64,000 nucleotides of DNA. Source: Sphingopyxis microcysteis. Lineage in GTDB: Bacteria > Pseudomonadota > Alphaproteobacteria > Sphingomonadales > Sphingomonadaceae. Positions 56,528 through 64,000 of this stretch are shown piece after piece. The first letter of the stretch is position 1. Every line of letters begins with the position of its first letter. The DNA lies in assembly GCF_012274265.1 (NCBI RefSeq), contig NZ_JAANYY010000004.1, positions 1-64,000 on the forward strand. Direction: 5' to 3'. The notes beneath the pieces were generated by a model that searched no databases, was not told where the DNA came from, and saw only the letters and a list, made by a program, of their open reading frames with translations. The position numbers were made by a program, and so were the translations under genes.

Positions 56528-58456
56528 ATGACTGATCGACCGCATACGCCGCTGCTCGACACGGTGGATGTCCCCGCCGACCTCCGCAAGCTGAAGCCCG
56601 AAGACCTCCGCCAGTTCGCCGACGAGCTGCGCGCCGAGATGATTTCCGCCGTGGGCACCACCGGCGGGCACCTGGGCAGCGGGCTCGGCGTCGTCGAGTT
56701 GACGACCGCGCTCCATTATGTGTTCGACACCCCGCGCGACAAGATTGTGTGGGACGTGGGGCACCAATGCTATCCGCACAAGATCATCACCGGACGCCGC
56801 GACCGGATTCGTACGCTGCGCCAGGGCGGCGGACTGTCGGGCTTCACCAAGCGCAGCGAGAGCGAATATGATCCGTTCGGCGCGGCGCATTCGTCGACCT
56901 CGATCAGCGCCGCGCTGGGCTTTGCGATCGCCAACAAGCTGAAGGATCAGCCTGGCCGCGCGATCGCGGTGATCGGCGACGGGTCGATGTCGGCGGGCAT
57001 GGCCTATGAGGCGATGAACAATGCGCAGCAGGCGGGCAACCGGCTGATCGTCATCCTGAACGACAATGACATGTCGATCGCTCCCCCCGTTGGCGGACTC
57101 TCGGCCTATCTCGCCAAGCTGGTGTCGTCGCGGCCGTTCATCGAGCTGCGCGAGATCGCGCGGCGCTTTGCGCGCAAATTGCCCGAACCGCTGCACAAGG
57201 CGGCGAAAAAGACCGACGAATATGCGCGCGGCATGGCGATGGGCGGCACCTTGTTCGAGGAACTTGGCTTTTATTATGTCGGGCCGATCGACGGGCATAA
57301 CCTCGACCATCTGATCCCGATCCTGGAAAATGTCCGCGACAGCGACCATGGCCCGGTGCTGATCCATGCGGTGACGGTGAAGGGCAAGGGCTATGCCCCC
57401 GCCGAAGCCGCCGCCGACAAATATCATGGCGTCCAGAAATTCGACGTGATCACCGGCGAGCAGGCGAAAGCGCCGCCGGGACCGCCCGCGTACCAGAATG
57501 TGTTCGGCGAGACGCTGGCGAAGCTCGCCGACAGCGATCCGCGCATCGTCGCGATCACCGCGGCGATGCCGTCGGGGACCGGGGTCGACAAATTTGCGAA
57601 GGCGCATCCGACGCGCAGCTTCGACGTCGGCATCGCCGAACAGCATGCGGTGACGTTCGCGGCGGGATTAGCGGCGCAGGGAATGCGGCCGTTCTGCGCC
57701 ATTTATTCGACGTTCTTGCAGCGCGCTTATGATCAGGTCGTCCATGATGTGGCGATCCAGAATTTGCCGGTGCGCTTTGCGATCGACCGCGCGGGGCTGG
57801 TCGGTGCCGACGGATCGACCCATGCGGGCTCGTTCGACATCACCTATCTCGCGACGCTGCCCAATATGGTGGTGATGGCGGCGGCCGACGAGGCCGAGCT
57901 GATCCATATGACCTATACCGCCGCCGAATATGACGCCGGCCCGATCGCCTTCCGTTATCCGCGGGGCAATGGCACTGGGGTGCCACTGCCCGAGGTTCCG
58001 CAGAAGCTGGAGATCGGCAAAGGCCGCGTGGTGCGCTGCGGCAAGACCGTCGCGATCTTCTCGCTCGGAACGCGGCTGGGCGAAGCGCTCAAGGCCGCCG
58101 ACACGCTGGAGGCGCGCGGGCTGTCGACGAGCGTCATCGACCTCCGCTTCGCCAAGCCGCTCGACGAGGAACTGATCCGCAAGACGCTCGCCGCCCATGA
58201 GGTGTGCGTTACGGTCGAGGAAAACAGCGTCGGCGGGCTCGGCGCGCATGTGCTGACGCTGGCGAGCGACGAGGGGCTGATCGACGCGGGGCTGAAGCTG
58301 CGCACGCTGCGCCTGCCCGACATGTTCCAGGATCAGGACAAGCCCGAACTGCAATATGACGCCGCGGGCCTCAACGCGCCGCAGATCGTCGATTGCGTGC
58401 TGAAGGCGCTGCGCCACAACAGCGCGGGGGTCGAGGAAGCGGGGGTTCGGGCCTGA
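56528..58456 (+). CDS. dxs: 1-deoxy-D-xylulose-5-phosphate synthase
   Basis: This thiamine-diphosphate enzyme joins pyruvate and glyceraldehyde 3-phosphate as the first step of the MEP isoprenoid pathway. The protein has 642 residues from ATG 56528 ([13 protein letters not shown]), which matches the family start; the frame extends upstream to 56447. The thiamine motif [16 protein letters not shown] occupies 150-165, the active-site His is at 48 ([10 protein letters not shown]), and [15 protein letters not shown] marks the glutamate of the second domain. The C-terminal transketolase domain is complete. Confidence 0.97.
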   Translation: MTDRPHTPLLDTVDVPADLRKLKPEDLRQFADELRAEMISAVGTTGGHLGSGLGVVELTTALHYVFDTPRDKIVWDVGHQCYPHKIITGRRDRIRTLRQGGGLSGFTKRSESEYDPFGAAHSSTSISAALGFAIANKLKDQPGRAIAVIGDGSMSAGMAYEAMNNAQQAGNRLIVILNDNDMSIAPPVGGLSAYLAKLVSSRPFIELREIARRFARKLPEPLHKAAKKTDEYARGMAMGGTLFEELGFYYVGPIDGHNLDHLIPILENVRDSDHGPVLIHAVTVKGKGYAPAEAAADKYHGVQKFDVITGEQAKAPPGPPAYQNVFGETLAKLADSDPRIVAITAAMPSGTGVDKFAKAHPTRSFDVGIAEQHAVTFAAGLAAQGMRPFCAIYSTFLQRAYDQVVHDVAIQNLPVRFAIDRAGLVGADGSTHAGSFDITYLATLPNMVVMAAADEAELIHMTYTAAEYDAGPIAFRYPRGNGTGVPLPEVPQKLEIGKGRVVRCGKTVAIFSLGTRLGEALKAADTLEARGLSTSVIDLRFAKPLDEELIRKTLAAHEVCVTVEENSVGGLGAHVLTLASDEGLIDAGLKLRTLRLPDMFQDQDKPELQYDAAGLNAPQIVDCVLKALRHNSAGVEEAGVRA

Positions 58457-58463
58457 ACTCTTC

Positions 58464-58551
58464 CCGTTCGTGCTGAGTTTGTCGAAGCACTTTCCTTTTC
58501 CTGCAATGCTTGAAAGAAAGAGCAGCCCTTCGACAAGCTCAGGGCGAACGG
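58464..58551. repeat. REP-like palindrome with GACAAGCTCAGG core
   Basis: Inverted arms (CCGTTCGTGCTGAGTTTGTC and its counterpart GACAAGCTCAGGGCGAACGG) follow the dxs stop. It is the same family as 22678-22760 and the core of the MITE at 3209-3341. Confidence 0.75.
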
Positions 58552-58566
58552 TAGAGGGGGCGCCGC

Positions 58567-59235
58567 ATGAACTTCTTCAACCTCCTGCAATCGCTCGACG
58601 AGCTGTTGTACGAGGTGATGTCGTGGCTGGTCTTCTACCCGATTACCCTGTGGCGGACGCTGACGCGGCCGCTGCAGATGATGGATTATTCGGACAGCGA
58701 ACAGGGCGATGCGAGTGACCAGCAATATACTGACACGCTGAGCCCGCCGCTGTTCCTGCTCTTGTCGCTGATCCTCGTCCACGCCGCCGAGATCGCGCTG
58801 GTCGGCAATGACGCGGTGGTGGCGAGCAAGGTCGGGCTGTCAGCCTTTGTCAGCAACAACACCGACCTGATCATGTTGCGCATCGTGATGTACAGCCTGT
58901 TTCCCGTATTGATGGCAACACGGATGGTTCGGGCGCAGAAATTGCAGGTCAACCGCGACACGCTGCGCGCGCCATTCTACAGTCAATGCTATGTTGCCGC
59001 GGTGCTCGCGATGCTGTTGGGCGGCGCGGTGATCCTGATCAAGCTGGCGCATGGCTGGTCCGTGCTCGCGGGCTTTGGCCTCGCCGTCTTCGGCCTGTTG
59101 TGGTTCGGTTTCCTGCAGATTGTCTGGTTCAACCAGCATCTGAAATGCGGCCGCCTTCGCGCGCTAGGCCACGCGTCGCGCGCGATGGTCGAAAGCCTGA
59201 TCGCGATGTTCCTGTTGTCGAGCCTGTTCAACTGA
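58567..59235 (+). CDS. unknown integral membrane protein (permease-like)
   Basis: The protein has 222 residues with about four to five hydrophobic helices (LFLLLSLILVHAAEIALVG, IVMYSLFPVLMATRM, CYVAAVLAMLLGGAVILI, GLAVFGLLWFGFLQIVWF, IAMFLLSSLF). The N terminus is amphipathic. I do not recognise the family. It is 110 bases downstream of dxs with a repeat in between. Confidence 0.7.
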   Translation: MNFFNLLQSLDELLYEVMSWLVFYPITLWRTLTRPLQMMDYSDSEQGDASDQQYTDTLSPPLFLLLSLILVHAAEIALVGNDAVVASKVGLSAFVSNNTDLIMLRIVMYSLFPVLMATRMVRAQKLQVNRDTLRAPFYSQCYVAAVLAMLLGGAVILIKLAHGWSVLAGFGLAVFGLLWFGFLQIVWFNQHLKCGRLRALGHASRAMVESLIAMFLLSSLFN

Positions 59236-59248
59236 CCGCCCAAAAGAA

Positions 59249-59273
59249 AACGGCCCGGGATCGCCGGGCCGTT
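59249..59273. terminator. bidirectional terminator between the membrane-protein gene and the DUF3035 lipoprotein gene
   Basis: AACGGCCCGG (59249-59258) pairs perfectly with CCGGGCCGTT (59264-59273), loop of five; an A run precedes it and TTGT follows. It lies between convergent genes. Confidence 0.8.
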
Positions 59274-59295
59274 GTCGTGACAAGCGTCGGAAGGA

Positions 59296-59715
59296 TCAGC
59301 TGGTCGGAATCGCCGCCTGCGCGTCGCGGCCGTCGCCTTCGGGGGCGGCGAGGATGTCGCGGACGACGAGTCCCTTGTCGACGACCTGCGTGTCGGGGCT
59401 GCCGACCTGGCTGCGGATGCCGGGGTCGGCGCGGGCGCCGTCGGCGCTGCTGATCACCGCGGCTTCATTGGGGCTGCGCGCCGAGGGGCCGCCGAACAGC
59501 GCGCGCAGCGTCTGTTCCGCGGTGGTTTCGCCGCCGGGACGCGCGGTGCCGGGAGCGGGCGGGGTCAGCGCGAAATCGGGCGGCACGACGAGCGGCGCCT
59601 GACGCGACACGGCAAATTCATCGGGCCGGTCGCGGCTGAACAAATTGTTCGACCCGCAGGCCGACAGGGTGGTGGCCAGGATCGAGGCGGCCAGGATGAT
59701 TTTGGTCCGGTTCAC
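59296..59715 (-). CDS. DUF3035 lipoprotein
   Basis: The protein has 139 residues; the start is GTG 59715 with AGGAG about 10 bases upstream. The signal sequence ends in a lipobox (ATTLSAC-GSN), so it is a lipoprotein. The proline-rich APLVVPPDFALTPP stretch is the DUF3035 hallmark, a family of alphaproteobacteria found directly beside lspA, as here (25 bases downstream of lspA). The function is unknown; the mature part is largely disordered-looking. Confidence 0.88.
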   Translation of the reverse strand: MNRTKIILAASILATTLSACGSNNLFSRDRPDEFAVSRQAPLVVPPDFALTPPAPGTARPGGETTAEQTLRALFGGPSARSPNEAAVISSADGARADPGIRSQVGSPDTQVVDKGLVVRDILAAPEGDGRDAQAAIPTS

Positions 59716-59740
59716 TGCAAATAACTCCTATGCGCCCCGT

Positions 59741-60262
59741 TTACTTCGCGGACGGTTTGGCGTCCGCATCGGAGGCCTTTTCGCCGAAGAGCAGCGCGCG
59801 CGCAACCAGCAAAAGCACCCCGATCGAGATGCAGGCATCGGCGACGTTGAAGATCATGAAGGGGCGGAAATCACCGAAATGCAGGTCGGCGAAATCGACG
59901 ACATAGCCGTAGCGCACCCGGTCGACGATATTGCCGAGCGCGCCGCCGAGGATCATCGCGAGCGCGATCACGTCGCCCTTGGCCTGTTCGCGCGTCATCC
60001 AGATCGCGACCGCGCCCGCGACCAGCGCGGTGACCGCGACCAGCGTCCAGCGCGTCGTGTCGTTGCAATTGGCGAACATCGACAGCGAAATGCCGCAATT
60101 TTCGGCCCAGGTCAGGTTGAAGATGTCCATCAGCTCGATCTCGCGCTTCGCTTCGAGCGACAGCGGGGTGATGATCACCCATTTGGTCACCTGATCGAGG
60201 ATGAAGGCGAAGGCGGCAACCAACAGGCCAAAGCGCAGGTGCGGCGAACGGGAATTTGTCAT
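59741..60262 (-). CDS. lspA: lipoprotein signal peptidase
   Basis: This aspartyl protease of the inner membrane cleaves prolipoproteins after lipid transfer. The protein has 173 residues from ATG 60262, overlapping the ileS stop by four bases, the usual alphaproteobacterial order ileS-lspA. Four hydrophobic helices and both catalytic aspartate motifs are visible: GNIVDRVRYGYVVDF and FNVADACIS. Only the frame extends upstream to 60346; the ATG at 60262 fits the family length. Confidence 0.96.
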   Translation of the reverse strand: MTNSRSPHLRFGLLVAAFAFILDQVTKWVIITPLSLEAKREIELMDIFNLTWAENCGISLSMFANCNDTTRWTLVAVTALVAGAVAIWMTREQAKGDVIALAMILGGALGNIVDRVRYGYVVDFADLHFGDFRPFMIFNVADACISIGVLLLVARALLFGEKASDADAKPSAK

Positions 60263-63200
60263 GCCGGGTTCAATACTGTTTCGCAGCGATTGCACAAGTT
60301 GCCGTCCTCGGTAACTTCGGGGAGGTGGCGCCAGCAGCGGCCGCATTTGTGGTCGGTGGTGGGGGTGACGGTGACCCGATTGCTATGCTGTGTGCGTTCG
60401 ACCGCTGCTGTGATGAACAATTCGGCGAGCTCGTCCCAAGTAAACTGGCTGGCCAGTTCGTCGCCGACGACGATCTTGGCTTCGAGGCTCGACCGCACCG
60501 TCTTTTCGCGGCGAAGCGGTTCGATGGCCTCGTTCACCTGATTGCGAAGCTGGCGCAGTTCAGCCCACCGCCCAATCAGTTCGTCATCCCGGCGCAGGCC
60601 GGGATCCCCACCGTCGAGATCCCGGCCTTCGCCGGGATGACGATTGAGGGTGGGGAGCTTGGGCCATTCGAGGAGGTGGACCGAACCCGCATCCGGATAG
60701 CGCGTTCCCCACACTTCCTCAGCTGTGAACACCAGCACCGGCGCGGCGTAGCGGATCAGCGCGTGGAACAAAGTGTCGAGCACGGTGCGGTAGGCGCGGC
60801 GCTTCGCCGTCCCAAGAGGTTCGGCGGGGCCGATGTCGCAGTAGAGGCTGTCCTTGCGGATGTCGAAGTAGAAGGCCGACAGGTCTTCGTTGCAGAAGTC
60901 CGACAACAGGCGGGTGTAGCTGTTGAAGTCGAAATCATCGACCGCCTGCGCCAGCTTGCCGTCGAGATCGGCGAGCAGCGAGAGCATATAGCGCTCGAGC
61001 TCGGGCATCGCCGACACGTCGGTGACACGCTCTTCATCGCTGAACCCTTCGAGCGCGCCAAGCAGGTAGCGGAAGGTGTTCCTGAGCTTGCGATACTGGT
61101 CGGCGACCCCGGCGAGGATTTCCTTGCCGATGCGGTGGTCCTCGGTGAAGTCGACCGACAGCGCCCACAGGCGGAGGATGTCGGCGCCATAGTCGCGCAT
61201 CAGGTCGATGGGGCTGATCGTGTTGCCGAGCGACTTCGACATCTTCAGACCCTTGGAGTCCATCGTGAAGCCGTGGGTCAGCACCGCCTTGTACGGCGCC
61301 TGCCCGCGCGTGCCGCAGCTTTCGAGCAAGGACGACTGGAACCAGCCGCGATGCTGGTCGCTGCCTTCGAGATACAGGTCGGCGCTGTGGGTGCCGCCGT
61401 CGTGGCGGACGAGCGCGGGCCATTTGCCGCTTTCGAGCACGAAGGCGTGGGTGCAGCCCGAATCGAACCAGACGTCGAGAATGTCGGTGATGCGTTCGTA
61501 ATCGGCGGCGTTGTATTGATCGCCGAGATACTCCTGCGCGCGCGCGTCGCTCCATGCGTCGACGCCGCCCTCGCGCACCGCCGCGACGATGCGGTCGTTG
61601 ACCAGCGGGTCGTTCAGATACTGGCCGGTCTTGCGGTCGACGAACAGGGTGATCGGCACGCCCCACGCGCGCTGGCGCGACAGCACCCAGTCGGGGCGGT
61701 CCTTGACCATGCTACCGATGCGGTTGCGGCCCTTTTCGGGGACGAAGCGCGTGCGCTCGATCGCGTGCATCGCGGCTTGGCGCAAGGTCGGCGCGGCGCA
61801 CAGATCCTCCTCATGCGGGTTGATCGCGCCGCCTTCCGATTCCCAGCGCTGCTCGCGCGGCGCCTTGGGTTCGATGTGCGTCATCACCTTGTCCATCGGC
61901 ACGAACCATTGCGGGGTGCAGCGATAGATGACTTTGGCTTTCGAGCGCCAGCTGTGCGGATAGCTGTGCTGGTAGTCGGCGCTGGCGGCGAGGAGGCCGC
62001 CGGCTTCGCGCAGGTCCGAACAGATCGGGCCGTCGGGGGCGTTGAACTTGGGGTTGATCACCGATCCCTGACCGCCGAGCCAGCCCCAGTCGGCGCGATA
62101 TTTGCCGTCGCCCTCGACCGCGAAAACGGGATCGAGCCCGTTCGCTTTGCACAGGTCGAAGTCGTCTTCGCCGTGATCGGGCGACATATGGACGAGCCCG
62201 GTGCCGCTGTCGGTGGTGACGAAATCGCCGGGCAGGAAGGGACGCGGGCGCAGGTAGAAGTCGGCCAGCGGGGAATCGAGATTTATTGTTCCCCGGCGAA
62301 CGCCGGGGTCCAGGGTGTCGTCCGCAAGGTTGTCGTCAGGCCGCCCTGGGCTCCGGCTTTCGCCGGAGAACAGCTTTGCCATCGGGTGGCGCGCGATGGT
62401 GCCGGCGAGGTCGGAGCCGCGATACGTTTCCGGCTCGCCGTCTGCCTGCCAAGGATGCGCGTAATACTCTGCTTTCCCCAAGCCGAGGTCGCTCAGATCG
62501 ACGTTGGCCGCTTGCCGGTTCAGTCTTGCAAGAACCGACTGCACCAGCGGCTCGGCGATCAGGAAACGCTTTCCGTGCCAGTCTAGGCCCGCCTCTTTCA
62601 GCCGTCGATACACCTCAATCTGATGCTTCGTGCCTTCCGTTTCGGGCTCGAAACCAATGTGCGCATATTCAACCTCCGGCCCATAGGCGATCGCCTGATT
62701 GACTGGGATCGTCCACGGGGTGGTCGTCCAGATGACAGCGTAAGCGCCCTTCAACTCTTCGATGGGCGAGTCCGTGATCTCGAACGCCACGTCGATCTGG
62801 GTCGAGACGATATCCTCGTATTCGATCTCGGCCTCGGCGAGCGCGGTCTTTTCGACCGGCGACCACATCACCGGCTTGGCGCCGCGATAGAGCATGTCGT
62901 TGGCGGCGAATTTGAGCAGCTCGCGCACGATGGTGGCCTCGGCCGCATAATCCATCGTCAGGTACGGATGGTCCCAGTCGCCGCCGATGCCGAGGCGCTT
63001 CAGCTGCTCGCGCTGGGTGTCGACCCAATGCTGCGCATAGGCGCGGCATTCGGCGCGGAATTCCTCGACCGGAACCTCGTCCTTGTTCAGCTTTTTCTTG
63101 CGATATTGCTCCTCGACCTTCCACTCGATCGGCAGGCCGTGGCAATCCCAGCCGGGAACGTAAGGCGCGTCCTTGCCCTTCAGCGTCTGGGTGCGGACGA

Positions 63201-63459
63201 CCATGTCCTTGAGGATATGGTTGAGCGCATGGCCGATGTGCATGTCGCCATTGGCGTAGGGCGGGCCGTCGTGGAGGATGAACTGGTCGCGGCCCTTGCG
63301 GCTGTCGCGAATCTGCCCCTCGAGATTGCCCTCGAGCCATTTCGCCAGAATCAGCGGCTCCTTCTGCGGCAGGCCGGCCTTCATCGGAAAGTCGGTCTTG
63401 GGCAGGAAGACGGTGTCGCGATAGTCGCGCTGTTCGGCGGTGGGCGTGCTGTCGGTCAT
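60259..63459 (-). CDS. ileS: isoleucyl-tRNA synthetase with two repeat-derived insertions
   Basis: This class I synthetase charges tRNA-Ile. Signature motifs are intact: HIGH at 74-77 (GDMHIGHALN), KMSKS at 739-743 and the C-terminal zinc knuckle cysteines 1039, 1042, 1056 and 1059. The length is 1,066 residues against about 930-960 usual. Two extra segments explain part of the excess: about 363-391 and about 940-960, encoded by palindromic repeats at 62288-62371 and 60582-60642. The first is near the end of the editing domain, before the FLPGDFVTTDSGTGLVHM segment; the second is just before the helical C-terminal part. Both stay in frame, and neither touches a catalytic motif. Confidence 0.95.
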   Translation of the reverse strand: MTDSTPTAEQRDYRDTVFLPKTDFPMKAGLPQKEPLILAKWLEGNLEGQIRDSRKGRDQFILHDGPPYANGDMHIGHALNHILKDMVVRTQTLKGKDAPYVPGWDCHGLPIEWKVEEQYRKKKLNKDEVPVEEFRAECRAYAQHWVDTQREQLKRLGIGGDWDHPYLTMDYAAEATIVRELLKFAANDMLYRGAKPVMWSPVEKTALAEAEIEYEDIVSTQIDVAFEITDSPIEELKGAYAVIWTTTPWTIPVNQAIAYGPEVEYAHIGFEPETEGTKHQIEVYRRLKEAGLDWHGKRFLIAEPLVQSVLARLNRQAANVDLSDLGLGKAEYYAHPWQADGEPETYRGSDLAGTIARHPMAKLFSGESRSPGRPDDNLADDTLDPGVRRGTINLDSPLADFYLRPRPFLPGDFVTTDSGTGLVHMSPDHGEDDFDLCKANGLDPVFAVEGDGKYRADWGWLGGQGSVINPKFNAPDGPICSDLREAGGLLAASADYQHSYPHSWRSKAKVIYRCTPQWFVPMDKVMTHIEPKAPREQRWESEGGAINPHEEDLCAAPTLRQAAMHAIERTRFVPEKGRNRIGSMVKDRPDWVLSRQRAWGVPITLFVDRKTGQYLNDPLVNDRIVAAVREGGVDAWSDARAQEYLGDQYNAADYERITDILDVWFDSGCTHAFVLESGKWPALVRHDGGTHSADLYLEGSDQHRGWFQSSLLESCGTRGQAPYKAVLTHGFTMDSKGLKMSKSLGNTISPIDLMRDYGADILRLWALSVDFTEDHRIGKEILAGVADQYRKLRNTFRYLLGALEGFSDEERVTDVSAMPELERYMLSLLADLDGKLAQAVDDFDFNSYTRLLSDFCNEDLSAFYFDIRKDSLYCDIGPAEPLGTAKRRAYRTVLDTLFHALIRYAAPVLVFTAEEVWGTRYPDAGSVHLLEWPKLPTLNRHPGEGRDLDGGDPGLRRDDELIGRWAELRQLRNQVNEAIEPLRREKTVRSSLEAKIVVGDELASQFTWDELAELFITAAVERTQHSNRVTVTPTTDHKCGRCWRHLPEVTEDGNLCNRCETVLNPA
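60582..60642. repeat. REP-like palindrome inside ileS (in frame)
   Basis: CGTCATCCCGGCGCAGGCCG and CCGGCCTTCGCCGGGATGACG-type arms match the intergenic repeat at 29278-29355. It is translated as about 20 residues (RHPGEGRDLDGGDPGLRRDD) of the synthetase. Confidence 0.85.
62288..62371. repeat. REP-like palindrome inside ileS (in frame, 84 bases)
   Basis: Two hairpins, GTTCCCCGGCGAACGCCGGGG and CTCCGGCTTTCGCCGGAGAAC, stand at the ends in inverted order. The length is exactly 28 codons, so the frame is kept. It encodes SGESRSPGRPDDNLADDTLD and a few more residues. Confidence 0.8.
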
Positions 63460-63525
63460 GGTGCGCGGCGCTTAGCGCAGTTTTGCGTGGGCGCAAAGCT
63501 TATGGGCGAGGGATGATACCAGCTT

Positions 63526-63597
63526 CGTCACCCCGGACCTGATCCGGGGTCCAGTCCTGCCTCGCTGCATGGACCCCGGATCAAGTCCGGGGTGACG
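63526..63597. repeat. REP-like palindrome upstream of ileS
   Basis: The arms CGTCACCCCGGACCTGATCC and GGATCAAGTCCGGGGTGACG form an almost perfect inverted pair, the same family as 51775-51865. It lies between ileS and the partial gene at the window end. Confidence 0.8.
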
Positions 63598-63617
63598 ATG
63601 AAGTGATAGCATGGTTT

Positions 63618-64000
63618 CTATTTCTGCCGTGGTCGCAGCGCCGGACCCACCGCGCGGATATCCTCGACCCAGATATAGCCGTTGAAGCTGGCGGGGATCT
63701 TGGCGAGTTGCTGCGGGGTGGAGAGGCCTTCGTTCGATTTGCCGCGTTCATAGGGGCCAAAAACGATGACGCGCGCGCCGACGCTGTCCATGCGGGCGAT
63801 CAGGCGGTCGGGCCAGCCCCAGAAGGCCCATTGATAGTTGATCGGGATACCCAGCACGCCGTTCCGGCAGCTTTCAGGCACGATGCCGGTCCAGCCGTAC
63901 ATCACATAGTCTTTGGTGCAGGCCATTCCCTCGCGCTTGAGGTCGAACGACCAGTTGGCGGGGAGCAGCTTGCGCATCCGTTTGACCGGGGCTTCGTGGC
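63618..64000 (-). CDS. partial protein of unknown function, possibly an SGNH-type acyltransferase tail
   Basis: The frame is open to the window edge; the ATG at 63977 is preceded in frame by HEAPVKR, so the true start is probably outside. About 127 residues are seen. The part DRLIARMDSVGARVIVFGPY and the cysteines ACTKDY..ESCRNG recall the SGNH domain at the end of OafA-like acyltransferases, but no catalytic motif is in view. The assignment is weak. Confidence 0.5.
   Translation of the reverse strand, partial: HEAPVKRMRKLLPANWSFDLKREGMACTKDYVMYGWTGIVPESCRNGVLGIPINYQWAFWGWPDRLIARMDSVGARVIVFGPYERGKSNEGLSTPQQLAKIPASFNGYIWVEDIRAVGPALRPRQK

Overview
The window is a high-GC, gene-dense chromosomal segment from an alphaproteobacterium, most likely a sphingomonad (Sphingopyxis/Sphingomonas-like). 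Supporting signs are two large TonB-dependent receptors, many copies of palindromic intergenic repeats of the type common in that order, the dxs, lspA and DUF3035-lipoprotein genes, and the sulfotransferase/aspartyl-hydroxylase set next to a TonB receptor. The species cannot be fixed from this sequence. No rRNA, tRNA or CRISPR array was seen.

Layout. 1-3110: the end of an IS5-type element abuts a TonB receptor gene that has lost its start codon and the beginning of its signal peptide. 3209-3341: a MITE-like palindrome with IS-like ends. 3498-7325: a sulfotransferase-like protein, a TPR/aspartyl-hydroxylase protein and a TPR-sulfotransferase. 7348-9983: clpB with a candidate heat-shock promoter. 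10093-17281: an exported peptidase and acylase group (M17 leucyl aminopeptidase, penicillin/AHL-type acylase, M16 zinc peptidase, small unknown protein). 17404-20273: a Bcr/CflA-type exporter convergent with an amino-acid permease. 20376-28653: penicillin-binding protein 1C downstream of a very large bacterial alpha-2-macroglobulin. 28882-29711: a HIT protein and hisE. 29884-32958: a second, intact TonB receptor. 33170-35942: ung and a row of small genes, partly overlapping (TauE/SafE permease, DUF188, DUF962, OsmC). 35953-40698: mixed small genes including arylamine N-acetyltransferase, a cysteine-tailed MarR regulator translationally coupled to a roadblock-like protein, and a 2H phosphoesterase.

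40784-42559 is the clearest foreign-looking gene: a single large ORF of markedly lower GC with a C-terminal Rx4H motif like that of HEPN ribonucleases, a candidate stand-alone defence or toxin protein. 42595-44643: thiC behind a TPP riboswitch. 44691-49941: three paralogous secreted DUF4189 proteins interspersed with a lipoprotein, a cupin and a haem-oxygenase-like diiron protein. 50094-54852: a WYL regulator with a GFA-family protein, then an overlapping four-gene operon (PNPOx-like, GST, 4-oxalocrotonate tautomerase, DMT permease) divergent from a LysR regulator. 55023-64000: MipA/OmpV outer-membrane protein, dxs, an unknown membrane protein, DUF3035 lipoprotein, lspA and ileS; ileS carries two palindromic repeats inside its reading frame. 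The window ends in a partial gene of unknown function.

Themes. Cell-envelope work dominates: nutrient uptake receptors, periplasmic peptidases and acylase, murein synthesis linked to protease trapping, lipoprotein maturation. Palindromic repeats of several families sit in many gene gaps and have entered two coding regions, which makes them the main source of recent sequence change here besides the IS element.
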